Assembly (NCBI GenBank): GCA_050084515.1
Contig: CM114273.1
Location: 26,412,001 to 26,476,000, forward strand
Source: Blasia pusilla
Taxonomy: Eukaryota; Marchantiophyta; Marchantiopsida; Blasiales
Direction of reading: 5' to 3'
Length of the DNA: 64,000 bases
In this document: one piece after another, positions 24,204 through 35,460 of the stretch
How the letters are laid out: each line of letters starts with the position of its first letter
Position numbering within the stretch: the stretch's first letter is position 1
The notes under the pieces: model-generated
What the model saw: the letters and a program-made list of their open reading frames with translations, nothing else
Database searches by the model: none
What the model was told of the DNA's origin: nothing
Translations under genes and position numbers: made by a program

Positions 24204-24695
24204 TCAGACCTGCGGCCATTCTGGACAGAGGTGCAAAATGAAATACAACCAACTAAACATCGCAACCAGAGTCACAGCACGCAAGTCAACACAAGGGAAG
24301 GGGAAGAGTGTGTCTAAGGCAACTACTTCCAAAAAGCACCATTGGAAAGCTCCAAGTGGTCCCCCATATATGGAGAGGAAGTCATGCGCTTGAGTAAGTG
24401 GAAAAAGTCTCACTTTCCAAGCAGTCCTTGGGGAGAGAGACTCACTCCCGAACATGCTCCAGGCTTCGAGGGTGGGGTAAGGGATTCCCTTCCTACTGGA
24501 CCACACCTTGCGTTGTAAGAAAAGGGGTATCATCGTGAACCAATTGAAGGTTTGGGAAACAACATTTTTATTGCAGTCTAGGGGACGCCCCCATATCGAC
24601 TTAGAAGGACCAGTAACGAGAGGGTCAGCACGAACGAGAGGGGATCTGCAAAGAAATGGCAGAGATCTCCGAACCTCAATGTAAAACAACATCAC
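24204..24695 (-). other. 163-codon open frame, unassigned
   Basis: A minus-strand frame of 163 codons with ATG at 24695. It is rich in Leu, Phe, Trp and Pro, with no motif I recognise and no matching copy in Helitron 1. It lies in the Helitron 2 leader, so it could be a captured fragment, but chance openness is equally possible. I do not call it a gene. Confidence 0.2.
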
Positions 24696-24968
24696 TCAGA
24701 GTCTCATAGGACACCCCCTATTCAGGTAGATAGACCTACTACATGCGTCTCAGAACCACGGGAGATGAACAAGTCACCTCAGAGAGCACCAACTGGAAAG
24801 AGTGTGGTAGTTAATATACATATATTTGGAGATGACCTTCGTAGCTAGGAGAGAAAGAGTTTCCAGATGAATCATCTGTAGCAAATGACACGTGTAATGC
24901 TATCTTTGAGACGCGAACAACTTATGGAAGTTGTGGTAACCCATGTATGAATTTCTGTCACAAGACTC

Positions 24969-25791
24969 TCCCTCCCTAGCTATCAGTACTCAACTCAAGT
25001 ACTGTTGACTATGACAAATATCTCGACCGGAGACATTTTCGAAGGGCGGCCGGATCGGTAATAGTAAAAACTGGATCCAACAAGGAAACAATGGGGCTGC
25101 CTTAGAACTTGCTGCGAGATGCAGCGCCACCAACGGTGGTGGAATGAACGAGCAGATGTTATCCCACAAAGGTTGTCCCGCATTGGCATATTAGCCGGAG
25201 ACCAAGCTTTCAGTGCAACCGCCAACCCAGAATCCTTCAAGAGGGTTCGCGAGGTTTATCAACACAGCTTCTCTCACACAATATGGTCTTACATCTTCTG
25301 CATCTTCTCCTCCTAGATTTCCAAAGCGTCTCAGCGAAACGATCCATTGCTTCTAAAGCAACGCCATGGACGACATGCTCATTGAATATCTTCGACAACG
25401 GACTACAGGTACTCGCCAAACAAGAACCTCTTTACTGTTCCAAACAGTTGGAGGTCTCAAGCAGATGGCATTGACAGCGATAGCAGACTATTCTGATCAT
25501 GACAGTACTACACCTATAGCACCCAATTTATGCATTGAATGACCGACTCAGCATCGTTTCTGCCCTAAATCGACGACAGCGAGTCCCTTGGCAATCTTTT
25601 CTTTCCCTCCCAATCTATCAGTACTAAACTCAAGTACTGTTGACTATGACAAATGTCTTGAACGGAGACATTTTCGAAGGGCGGCCGGATCGGTAGTAGT
25701 AAAAACTCGATCCAACAAGGAAACAATGGGGCTGCCTTAGAACTTGTTGCGAGATGCAGCGCCACCAACGGAGGTGGAATGAAAGAGCAGG
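24969..25791. repeat. Direct repeats of ~190 bp, 634 bp apart (TRIM-like)
   Basis: The copies at about 24969-25157 and 25603-25791 share caagtactgttgactatgac, ggagacattttcgaagggcg and caacaaggaaacaatggggc in order. The ~445-bp spacer has no retrotransposon protein. The layout is what a terminal-repeat retrotransposon in miniature would leave, but I see no clear TG...CA ends, primer-binding site or target duplication. A simple spaced duplication is also possible. Confidence 0.75.
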
Positions 25792-26129
25792 TTGTTCCGC
25801 ACCTTATTACTCCCAAGGAGCCGTGGACTTAGTGCATCAGAAATGTAAGGCCGAACCCAAACCGCGCTCATGAGAAGAACTGTGTGCAAGGCGCGGAGAT
25901 TAAATCAGGCTGCAAAGAAAAAAACACCAAGCCAAGATCACTAAGATAGCTCGGCCTCTTTCGACAACAAGGACGATGTAGAGCAGGTGCAAGGAGGAAC
26001 CAACAAGCAAATTGTATTCAAACTCGCCAACTAAACAACACTCGAGAATGATGTGCACGAGACCCTAATCAGCCAGTCAAACAACAGCACTCGAGAACCA
26101 TCTAGTCAGACGGCACTTCCAAGTGAGAG

Positions 26130-26440
26130 CAAATAGTGCCGAGCAAGTGTTTGATGCAGTGCTGCACAGCCAAGTGAGAGCGGAACCCGTGAGGCTTAGA
26201 GCGGAGCCCGTGAGGATTACAACAAGGTTGAACCATCCGAGCAAAAGACCAAAGACAGGAGAACCAGCAATGCTGCACAGCCGAGTGATGCACAGCCATG
26301 TGAGAGCAGATTCCTTTAGGAGAAGTGAGGAGCCCGTGAGGCTTAAAGCAGAAGACCAAAGATGAAACCTAGAGCGCTGCACAACCGTGTGAGAGTGGAG
26401 TCCGTGAGGAGAAGTGCGAAGCCCGTGAAGCTTAGGGCGA
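26130..26440 (+). repeat. Irregular short repeats of a gtgagagcgga / cccgtgaggctta unit
   Basis: The words gtgagag, cccgtgagg and gcttagagc recur at uneven spacing through the block, with ctgcacagcc between them. The degenerate minisatellite-like structure also explains the open frames on both strands here. Confidence 0.6.
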
Positions 26441-26661
26441 GGTTGTGAGGGGCGAGTGGGCGGGAATGAGGAAGTGAGCGTTGCAAGGGAGAGGGTAGTC
26501 AGGGGGAGACACGTCCCGTTAGAATCGGGGAAGGGGGCGGGGGCGGCCGTGTCTCAGACGCTGGCAGTCTGATTTAAGATCGAATGGTCTAACAATGATC
26601 GCACAGGCTTATGATCGCCGTAGGGGGCAAGGGGGTGAGGGGCGGCCGTTCGATTAATAAT

Positions 26662-26690
26662 CTAACGGTCCACCAAAAGTGGACCGTTAG
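26662..26690. repeat. Perfect 12-bp hairpin
   Basis: The arms CTAACGGTCCAC and GTGGACCGTTAG flank a CAAAA loop. A repeated phrase gttcgattaataatcta lies on both sides (26649 and 26709), so the hairpin sits between two direct repeats. Confidence 0.85.
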
Positions 26691-26808
26691 GTGTGGGCCT
26701 CATGCCAGGTTCGATTAATAATCTAGAGGCGGCGCCAACTACGGATAGAGTTGGATAAATGTTAGGTTTGGGATAGGTTTAGTAGTAGGTTTGGGGTAGG
26801 TTCGGTAG

Positions 26809-27266
26809 TTTTTTTTTTTTTTTTTTTTTTTCCATATTTCCTTTTTCCTTTTTTGCCTCTTCCCACCAATTTTTTTCATATTTTTTCAATTTTTCTTAAA
26901 CATCCCAGCTAAAATAACTTTATATATATAATTTCTCATTCTCATTCTCTTAAAATTTTTCTTTTAAAATATTCCTCTAAAATTGGTTTATGTCTAGCTC
27001 ACAATTTTTTCATTCTCTCTTTTTTTGCACTTTACGTTATTTCCTTATGTCATCTAATTTTTTCCTCATTTTTCCCATTTAATTTTCATCATTGTATTCT
27101 CATTCTCATCCTCTTAAAAATTTTCTTTTAAAATCTTCCTCTTAAATTGGTTTATGTCTAGCTCACAACTTTTTGATTCTCTTTCTCTTTTTTTTTTGCT
27201 CTTTACGTTATTTCCTTATCTCATCTATTTTTTTTCTTCATTTTTCCCATTTAATTTTCATCATTG
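26809..27266 (+). repeat. T-tract and 164-bp tandem duplication in the Helitron 2 leader
   Basis: A run of about 23 T (26809-26831) is followed by two tandem units, 26933-27096 and 27097-27266. Both contain ttggtttatgtctagctcac and ctttacgttatttccttat and end ttaattttcatcattg. The stretch is pyrimidine-rich and lies directly upstream of the Helitron coding remnant. Confidence 0.85.
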
Positions 27267-27310
27267 TCTTTTCATCATCATTTTTTTTTCAATTTTGAAT
27301 AAGTTGTTTT

Positions 27311-28550
27311 GTGGTGTGTAATGTAGATGGCGATTGGAGGTGGATTATTATTGAACGTGGAGAGACGACCGCTAGGAGTTATCACAAATATACCGATTCT
27401 AGGACAAAATTCAAGGAGACAAATCAAAGAATTGAAGAACACCTCTCTGATGCAAGCACCTTTCTTTGGGAGAACAATGGAAGCAACGTATTTCCATTTC
27501 CGCGATACGCCTTACATCCCATGTTTTGTATGTATATACTAAAATGATACAATCTTGGATTTTTTGCATAGACTCCCTATTCCATCAAATCCGGCACATT
27601 TGTGTGACTTCCGAAAAATGATGCGTGTGAACACACAACAAAAAAAGGCGTGCACGTCGCAAGGAAATATTAGCTCAAAAAGCACATGTTGAAGATGAAT
27701 TCCTTCCCGAAACATCTCTAACGTAAGTTTGCAAAATTGACAATCATTTAACATGTCCACATTTCCACCCTTCATAATCTTCATTTTTAATTTAATTTAG
27801 TGCATTGCTCTTAACATTTATGTATTGTTTCAGACTTCCTATTCCATTGAATCCTATGGATGTACGTGAGTTTTGGAAGGTTCTACGCGGCGAGGCCCAA
27901 AAACGAAAACGTGCTATTCGTGCTGATAAAATGGAAGCCTTCAAAGAAAAAAAGAGGTGTTATTATCGAGAGTATAGAAAAAGAAGGAAAGCGCTTCATG
28001 GTCAAGTTGAGACTCCGATGGTAGTTCAAAGTATTCCAACTACTCCAAATGAAGAGCTTATGGCCATTGGTAGTCAATCCATGAGGTACATATCTAACTT
28101 TTTACATCCTTGCTAAAAATCTTTGATTGTTCATTTTTTATTTGTATGTATTATGTAATATATTGATGTTTTCTCAGGCCTTTTAATGAGGATGGAGGAA
28201 TGGGAGGAGAAAATCAATAATTTCATCTTCCATCCACATATCGGATACATGCATCACCAAGACGGGAGTTACGTGATAGTGCACTCCATAAAGTTGTCGA
28301 GAATATATCTACGACAAGGCCAACTACTTATGTGATACCAGAAGTTGAGTTACCTATCACTCTTCCGATTCTGTTTCAACATGAAGTTGTTGAGAATTCT
28401 TCGACTCTTCCCTGTTCCGAGGATGAAGCAAGGTCAAGAGTGGATCCTTTGTCTTCTACCATTAATGGAGTTGTGTTATCTCCAGAAAGTGCCACTTTAC
28501 AAAATGCTTCTAGGATTCCTCCGTTGTTGTTGTTGATAGTGTTGTAAGAT
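27311..28550 (+). pseudogene. Helitron 2 transposase, N-terminal region
   Basis: Three segments align with Helitron 1: 27311-27547, the Arg/Lys-rich 27805-28116 (PLNPMDVREFWKVLRGEAQK then a run of basic residues), and 28332-28547. A related basic segment at 27575-27720 looks like an internal duplication, both beginning LPIP-NP. Stops and likely introns lie between segments. No catalytic motif; it may bind nucleic acid, which is inference. Confidence 0.7.
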
Positions 28551-28627
28551 TAAATACATTATTGAATCTCGCAAGAAGACCAAATTTCCAAGAAAATGAT
28601 ATTAGGAAGTTGAGATTATAGAGGAGT

Positions 28628-29986
28628 TTGAATCGTGTCAGCGGTCGTCATACATTGGGTTATATGACAGAGATATGTCCATCATGTCATGCTTTACATT
28701 GGAAATGTGAAAGGGTGAAAGGCTTAAAGATTAGTGACTCACCATATGGCATGTATTGTGGCCATGGGAGAATACACTTACCCCTCTTGAAATTGTCTCC
28801 TCCATTCCTGAAATCCTTGATTTCAGATGTTGGTCCTAGAAGTCTTCATTTTCTTACACATGCTAGAGCTTACAATTTTGCGCTTCAACTTGCCTCTGCT
28901 GGAGTGCATGTAAATGAACAAATAGGTGGCACTAGACACTTTAGGGTCCAAGGCGAGATTTATCATTCTATTGGATCCTTACATCCTGATATGGGGGTCA
29001 TCCCCAATTTGCTCAACTCTACATCCATGATACCGCAAATGAATTGGAGAATGGTGAAAGAGTTATGTCTAAATCTTCTGATCTTAATATAGATATTTTG
29101 AGAGGGCTACAAGACATGTTACATGAATACAACCCATATGTGAAGATCTTTCGTCATATGGCATATGAAACAACTGACCTTAATATGCTGATCATCCTCA
29201 AGGTAAGTAAGAGAGGTCTCGATGCTAAGCGTTACAATTTACCAATGGCTTATGAGGTTGCGTCTATATTGCCGGATGATGGTAGTGAACATGTTGACCA
29301 ATCATGATATAATTGTACGACTACTTGGAGGAGGAGTGAAGCGTACATCAGACCTCAATCAAACATATATTCCACTACATTTTTTTCTACTATTTATCTA
29401 TGGTGAAGCAGGTTGGCATCTTGGAATACCCTTTGGGAGGATTGAAGGTCATAGAGAATCCCAACGATTGGGCCGGATTATTCATGAGGAGGGACACGTT
29501 GAACCTTTAGAAGATTGGATAGATAAGGAAAGAGTTGATGGTGATATTTTTGAGGAAAGAAAAACAAAGAGTGTTACGGCCTTGCAATTTGAATATTTTC
29601 GATTTCAAACGTGGATTGGAGGCAAGATGACAATCGATTATTGCGGTTTGGTCGACTTACTCAAGAATATATGGTTGACCTCTATGCAACTGTAGAAATG
29701 TAACGATTATCATGGGTTCGCTTGAATCAAAAGGAGTTAAGGGCTGAATTATATCAAGGTGTAAAGGATGCCATGCATCGACATGATGTGGACAGTCGGA
29801 GGGTTGGGAGGCGCATTATATTACCTTCTTCTTTTACAGGAGGGCCGCGTCACATGCATCAATTGTATCAAGATGTAATGGCAATTGTAAGATATTTGGG
29901 GAAGCCAGACTACTTTTTGACTATGACATGCAATCCAAAGTGGGAGGAGATTAAATTAGCCTTATTACCTGGTCAATCGGTTGCGG
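28628..29986 (+). pseudogene. Helitron 2 Cys-rich segment and first part of Rep
   Basis: The frame at 28628 holds the Helitron signature HTLGYMTEICPSCHALHW and YCGHGRIHLPLL. It continues through ILRGLQDMLHEYNPYVKIFR (29044-29307), PLHFFLLFIYGEAGWHLGIP (about 29370) and VTALQFEYFRFQ (about 29580), to GRRIILPSSFTGGPRHMHQL and the Rep motif FLTMTCNPKWEEI (29722-29960). Frameshifts occur near 28990, 29300 and 29690. The Rep domain is then split by the solo LTR at 29987 and continues at 31263. Confidence 0.85.
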
Positions 29987-31262
29987 TGTCGTATAGTAAA
30001 ATCAGTCGATGTGTAAACTCCTTCCTCGTTAAGTGTTAGATAGAGTTTTATTAGTATTAAGTAAATTAGCTTAGAAAAAGGAAATCCCCATGTTTAAACC
30101 TCTTTATGGTGCCTCTTTTATGCGGGCCCAACTTTAGAAAAGAGGTCATAAATAAAAGATGACTTTATAAAAGTAAAGTAGTGAGGTTGGTGCTTTAATG
30201 AAAAGCAAAAGTAGGCTTGGTTGGTGGCTAGGTTAGCTGGGGTAATTTAGAAAATATCAAGTGGGTAAAAGAGGATATTTTGGAAGAGATAAGAAGAAAT
30301 CTACTTGTGTCAAAATGTGATTGGCTAAGCCTTGAGAGGAAGCCATGTGGCACAAGATAAGATTAGCTCTATTTCGTACTCTTGTGGGTCTCTTCTGAGT
30401 ATATAAAGAGGAGGGACCTTCAAGGGTTCATCACCTTCTATTCCATATCTTAGTCTTTCGTGTCATTCTTGAGTGTATGACTTTGGGATTGCTTGCTCTT
30501 CAAATGAGAGTGCATCATCCCTCTTGGGAGAATAACTTGACCATGGTCTATTCTTCGAGAAGTTTCTAGAGTGTGGTGTGTGTGTGGAGATGAGAGGTTT
30601 GTCACCTTAGAGGAGCTTAGTCATACTAATATAATGAATATTTTGGCTTGTTACTTTCCCAATGAGAGTGGATTACACCTCTTGGGAGAATAACTCTGCC
30701 AAAACCCATTCTTGAGGAGAGTAGAGAATGTTTGTCAAGCATGGATAAAGGTGGAGCACGAGCTGTGCCCGACTTTCCTTTCCTTAATCCATACCATGTC
30801 AAGATACTCTTTGTAGAAAGGCACTGGTTCACTCGCTATTTAGTTTATCACTTTGGGGAGGCGTTCATGAACTAGGTCATTCAATCTCCAACTCCGGTGA
30901 TCCTTCCTATCATCACATATGGAAGGACATGGGATTGTACTTTGTATGTCCTTATATAGCGATCCATGGACGTCAATAGGCCTGCTCAAGTAGGGTTTAA
31001 CACTAGTTGTGCTATCTTACTTGTATACAAGCGTAAAATAGTTTATAGGGATTTTATAGTTAGGAATTTCGGGGTCCGATGTTACGAAGAAGTGATCGCC
31101 TCTGCACTTCCATTTGTAATACCTGTCGTGAGAGAATGGAGAGTGTACATAATAATTTTATATTGAAAAAGGAGATCTTCTCAGAGAGTTCATCTTGCAT
31201 TGACTGCGTCTGCCGAAGCTAGAAGGTCTGCCCTTACTCAAAGAAAGACTCTCGACATGACA
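29987..31262. mobile_element. Solo LTR (1276 bp) inserted in the Helitron 2 Rep domain
   Basis: The insert begins TGTCGTATAG and ends CTCGACATGACA, so it has TG...CA ends with a TGTCG/CGACA terminal inverted repeat. It is flanked by GCGG on both sides (29983-29986 and 31263-31266), a 4-bp target duplication. Without it the Rep frame reads on smoothly, as Helitron 1 at about 10780 shows. It has no retrotransposon ORF, so it is most simply a solo LTR. A TATATAAAG box lies at 30400-30408 in plus orientation. Two related ~40-bp segments with ctcttgggagaataact sit 158 bp apart (30503 and 30661). The strand is suggested by the TATA box only. Confidence 0.82.
30400..30408 (+). promoter_or_regulatory. 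TATA box in the solo LTR
   Basis: The sequence TATATAAAG is followed by gagga and a pyrimidine-containing stretch, a good RNA polymerase II core promoter in LTR context. If used, it would direct transcripts rightward into the remaining Helitron helicase sequence. Confidence 0.55.
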
Positions 31263-32930
31263 GCGGACCGACCCGATTTGGACATACGGGTTTTTGAGAA
31301 GAAAAAGAAAGAGTTATTAAGGCTTATCATCAAGAAGCAGATATTGGGACGAGTTGCAGGATGCATCCATATGGTGGAATTCCAAAAAAGAGGTTTGCTG
31401 CATGTGCACGTTCTTATTATATTAGGATGGGAGGATAAACCACGTACCACTCATGATTATGATCATATTATTTCAGCAGAAATCCCTGAGCAATCTACCC
31501 ATCCAAGGTTGTATTCTACTGTTGCTAATTGCATGGTTCATAGGCAATATGGACCATTAAATCCAAATGCACCATCTATGGATAAGGAAACCAAAAAGTG
31601 CACCAAAGGCTATCCTAAGGCTTTTGCGGCCAACACTACAGAGACGGAAGATGGCTATCCAATCTATCGTAGGTAAGGATCCTTTAATTTTGTCTTAAGA
31701 TATATGATGTCATTGTAGTATTGGAAAGCATATTTATGATTTGTTATTGTGTTTTTATAGATTGGAGAATGGGAGGGCGATAATTAAGAGCCAACATTCA
31801 CTGGATAATCGTTGGGTTGTGCCCTACAATCCTATGTTATGCACCCTCTTTGATTTTCACATTAATCTTGAAATCACAAGTAGTGTTTCTGCCGTCAAGT
31901 ACTTATACAAATATGTCTATGAGGGGTCTGATGCGCTATCATTTAAGTTGTCAAAGGACACGGATATATCTAATGCAATTGACGTTATTGATGAGACAAC
32001 ATCATATCTTGATGCGAGGTGTGATTCCGCTACTTCATTGATGTGATGCATTCCATTCTATTTCTTATCCATCATGTTCATTCTCCTAATTTTAATACTT
32101 GGAATTCTTATTTTTCCAGATATATATCTTCTTCAGAAGCATGTTGGCGTCTCTTCAAGTTTTCTCTCAATGCTGAACTTCCAAGTATTGTGAGATTAGC
32201 ACTTCATCTTTCAAAGCAACAAATAGTCTACTTCAATGATGTTGACGCTCCTCAAAATATTTTGCAAATAAATAGAGAGACAACTCTGACCAATGGTTTG
32301 CTACCAATCTATCTGATTCTACTGCTCGACAATATCTATATATAGATTTCCCTTTATATTATCGTTGGAGTAACAAGAGATGGATTCGTAGGGTGAAAAA
32401 ATTTAATGATTGTGGCCATCCCATTGGCCGCTTATACCTTACTCATCCAGGTAAAAACTTAAAAATTCTTTATATACATTTACTCTTTTTTGTAAACTAG
32501 CCTTACCCATTTTCTTTTATATATAGATAGATGAGCTCATTTTTCTCACTTTGTCATAGGTGAAGGAGAACGACATTGGTTGAGATTACTCCTCCATCAT
32601 GTTCGAGGAGCAACTACATATGAATGCTTAAGAACGGTTCACGGGATATCATGTCCAACATTCAAGGAGGCTGCTATCCAATTAGGACTTCTTGAGGATG
32701 ATAGGGAGGTGTTTACTTGCTTTGAAGAAGCTTCTATAATCCGTACAGGTTCTTCACTATGCCGTCTCTTTGCAATTATTCTAACTTATAACACACCTGC
32801 TCAACCTGCAATATTATGGAGTCAATTCTTGGTTTCGTTGGTCGAAGATCTCTTATATGAACGACGTCAAGTAAGAATCCAATACTATAACTCCTACAAA
32901 AAAAATTATTCCTAATGGTCGTAACATTTT
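31263..32930 (+). pseudogene. Helitron 2 Rep HUH motif and central region
   Basis: The frame continues the Rep domain: ADRPDLDIRVFEKKKKEL, then VEFQKRGLLHVHVLIIL. The HUH motif His-Val-His is coded at 31401-31409 and is preserved here. KCTKGYPKAFAANTTETE closes the exon at 31674 (next bases GTAAGG). The next exon starts near 31759 with RLENGRAIIKSQHSLDNRWV and ends near 32019. Further segments run 32119-32460 (SSEACWRLFKFSLNAELPSI) and 32560-32870 (KEAAIQLGLLEDDREVF). A frameshift is needed near 32290. Confidence 0.82.
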
Positions 32931-33002
32931 CCATCTCACTTACATTGACAGTCCAAGATACTAACCATAATTTTGATCTTTTTTTGAACTCTTCCATTAC
33001 AG

Positions 33003-34810
33003 AAAACAGGAATTCATAACCTTGCTGTTGATGATGCTATCATTAATACCGTATTATTGGAAGTCCATTATTATGTACAAGATCAAGGAAAGAGACTATC
33101 TGACTTCCCAGACATGCCCCAAGCTAATTTTGAAAGCCTTCATCCACACTCATATTTGGAGGAACAAGAGCTATGATATGACACGGAAGAATTATTTGAT
33201 CAAGTGCAATTCGGAGAAGCGTGCCTAAGCGAATGACAACGCATGATATGGGATGCTATACATGATGAGCTTGATCAAATATGCGCGAATGCTCCACCAT
33301 CTCCAAAAAAAAATTTCATTGATGGTCCAGGTGGAACTTGAAAAACATTTTTATGTAATCTTCTTCTTGCAAGTGTAAGGAGCGTTAGAGGTATAGCTTT
33401 GGCTGTAGCATCATCTGGCATAGCTGCCCTATTGTTAGACGGAGGACGTACTGCTCATTCACGCTTCAAGATCCCCATTAATCTTCATGAAAGCTCTACT
33501 TGCAAGTAAGTACCATAAGTTGTCTTAATTAGCTTCAATTTTATTAATTACTCAAATTATTTCAGCTTCTAATTTTCTTCCCTTTTTGCTGGTAGTTTAT
33601 CGGTCGATAGAGATGGAGCGCGCTTTATCTGTGAGGCGATGCTCTTTATATGGGACGAGGCACCTATGGCTTATTGTCATGCTTTTGAGTCCGTGAATCA
33701 AACCTTACACGATATCATGGGAGTTGTTTCCGATGATTTACGACAATTACCGTTTGGTGGAAAACTTATGGTATTTGGTGGTGATTTTCGTCAAGTGTTG
33801 TCTGTTGTTCGTCATGGGGATCGACCGCAAATCATCCAAGCCACCATAAAGAGATCATCTCTTTGGTCTAATGTAAGGGTCATGAAGTTGAAAACAAACA
33901 TGAGAGTTCAAAGGTTGGATGGTCATTTTCGTGATGAACAACAAGATTTTGCTGATTGGTTATTGGAATTGGGAGAGGATCGTGTATTTTTACACCCTCA
34001 TTTGGGAGAAGACTTTATACGATTACCATCTGAAATTGTTACTAATAGTAACAAAATATGTGATCTTATTGATTTGATCTATGGAAAATTTCTTAGCCGA
34101 TTCCATGACATTGATTTCTTAAGAGATACAGCTATTTTGACTCTGAGAAATAAAGATGTTGACGACATAAATGCATACGTTATGTCTCGGTTCCCCGGAG
34201 AGGTAATCCTTTAGACTTATCTCATTTGTACTTCTATCAATATGTTTTTCGGAAGTTTGGATACTAATATTTCCATTTCTCACTAATTCATTACGTATTG
34301 TGTACAGGAGCATATTTACCTTAGCGTCGACTCTATTTCAAATGAGGGAATGAGTCATATATACCCAAATGAATTCTTGAACACATGCTTACCTTCTGGA
34401 CTTCCTCCGCATCGTTTGTGTTTGAAGATTGGTGCACCAATCATGCTCTTACAAAACATGAATGGGTCACATGGACAAGCAAACATGACAAACTGGTGAT
34501 TCGTGGATTTATGAGACATTGCATCGATGCTGAAATTATCACTCGGAAAAATATTGGAGATCGCATTTTTATTCCACGTATTCCATTGATTGCATCATAT
34601 TCTGGTTTGTCATTTGATTTGCGTAGGTTTAAATTCCTTGTTAGACCGCTTTTGCTATGACTATTAATAAGTCGCAAGGTCAAACTTTCCAAAAGGTTAG
34701 CATTTACTTGCCTACTCCTGTATTTTCTCATGGTCAATTGTATGTAGCATTATCTAGAGTAGGAAAGAGAAGTTCCATCCACCTTACCATTGGAAGAGAT
34801 GAACATTCAA
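33003..34810 (+). pseudogene. Helitron 2 PIF1-like helicase remnant
   Basis: The 5'-to-3' helicase module is still easy to read. Walker A at 33321-33350 is GPGGT-stop-KTF: a TGA (33339-33341) replaces the glycine codon GGA. Further motifs are IALAVASSGIAALLLDGGRT, Walker B LFIWDEAPM (33639 onward), VFGGDFRQVLSVVRHGDRPQ, LKTNMRVQR, IGAPIMLLQNMNGSHG (about 34420) and the C-terminal NKSQGQTF with YVALSRVGKRSS (34657-34800). Other stops (e.g. about 33175 and 33235) and a frameshift near 34490 confirm it is a pseudogene. Less decayed than Helitron 1. Confidence 0.9.
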
Positions 34811-34910
34811 GTAAAAAAAATGAATACACACAAAATGTAGTATATAAAAAAATATTGAGATGAAATAAATTTGATAAAATGTATCTTCACTCTATATTAC
34901 CTTATTTCAC

Positions 34911-34938
34911 ACGTGCATCGCACGGGCACCTTACTAGT
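34911..34938 (+). other. Helitron 2 3' terminus (hairpin plus CTAG|T)
   Basis: A 5-bp stem CGTGC/GCACG with ATC loop (34912-34924) is followed after 9 nt by CTAG (34934-34937) and host T. This is the classic Helitron termination signal and matches plant elements closely. Confidence 0.92.
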
Positions 34939-35096
34939 ATGAATAAATAAAGAGAAGCGAGTATGTAAACAATAATTAAGCGTATATTTTCAGAAATACA
35001 TATACGACATGAAAGTGAATATGAATTAGATTATAATCTACGCAAGCGGATGCAAAAGCATACTAATAAAAAATATACATGCGTCCCGTGGCCCTA

Positions 35097-35116
35097 TCTC
35101 TACTATTATTATAACA
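35097..35116 (+). other. Orphan Helitron-like 5' terminus
   Basis: TCTCTACTATTATTATAACA follows a host A, a near-consensus plant Helitron start, 160 bp right of the Helitron 2 end. I found no convincing partner 3' end close by. It could begin a non-autonomous element of unknown length or be a truncated relic. Confidence 0.5.
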
Positions 35117-35169
35117 CAATGAGACATAATAGAAGATAATGAGACATAATAATAGCACTTATATTGCTT

Positions 35170-35460
35170 TGCTTTCAAATTCTCCTTTAACAATGGGGGA
35201 TGTATATTAGGGAGGAAGGGAAATGGGAAGTGGTTTGCATAACTTTTTGTACTACCAAAAAATAGAAAAGTAGTATTATTATGGGATTAGAGGAATAACA
35301 ACAAAATGGATTTAATTTAGAATGGAACCCAAATATACGCCCAAAACAGGAGACAAAATATTAACACTCTTACTTTATTTCACTTTGGAAATTCTCCTCA
35401 TGCTAAGGTGGATGTAAAAGAGAGAGAGAGAGAGGGAGATGGGGAAGCGGTCTAAATAAC
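35170..35460 (+). repeat. Two degenerate direct repeats, ~215 bp apart
   Basis: The segment at about 35170-35250 (aaattctcctttaac...ggaagtggtttgcataac) recurs at about 35380-35460 (aaattctcctcatgc...ggaagcggtctaaataac). The second copy includes an (ag)n run. No coding capacity. Confidence 0.6.

Larger units (their letters stand above)
23211..34937 (+). mobile_element. Helitron 2, degenerate autonomous-type element
   Basis: The left end fits the plant Helitron start: host A then TCTATACTATTATGGG at 23211. The right end is secure: a CGTGC-ATC-GCACG hairpin (34912-34924), then ggcaccttactag ending CTAG at 34937 and a host T. Inside are a ~4-kb leader with unrelated repeats (23.2-27.3 kb) and Rep/helicase remnants (27.3-34.8 kb). 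Orientation and family match Helitron 1. The leader may contain captured or later inserted DNA; if so, the true 5' end may differ from the one given. Confidence 0.75.

Noticed and set aside
26077-26382. Two overlapping minus frames with Leu/Ser-rich repeats as a gene
   Set aside because: They are products of the short repeats at 26130-26440 and exist in several frames at once.
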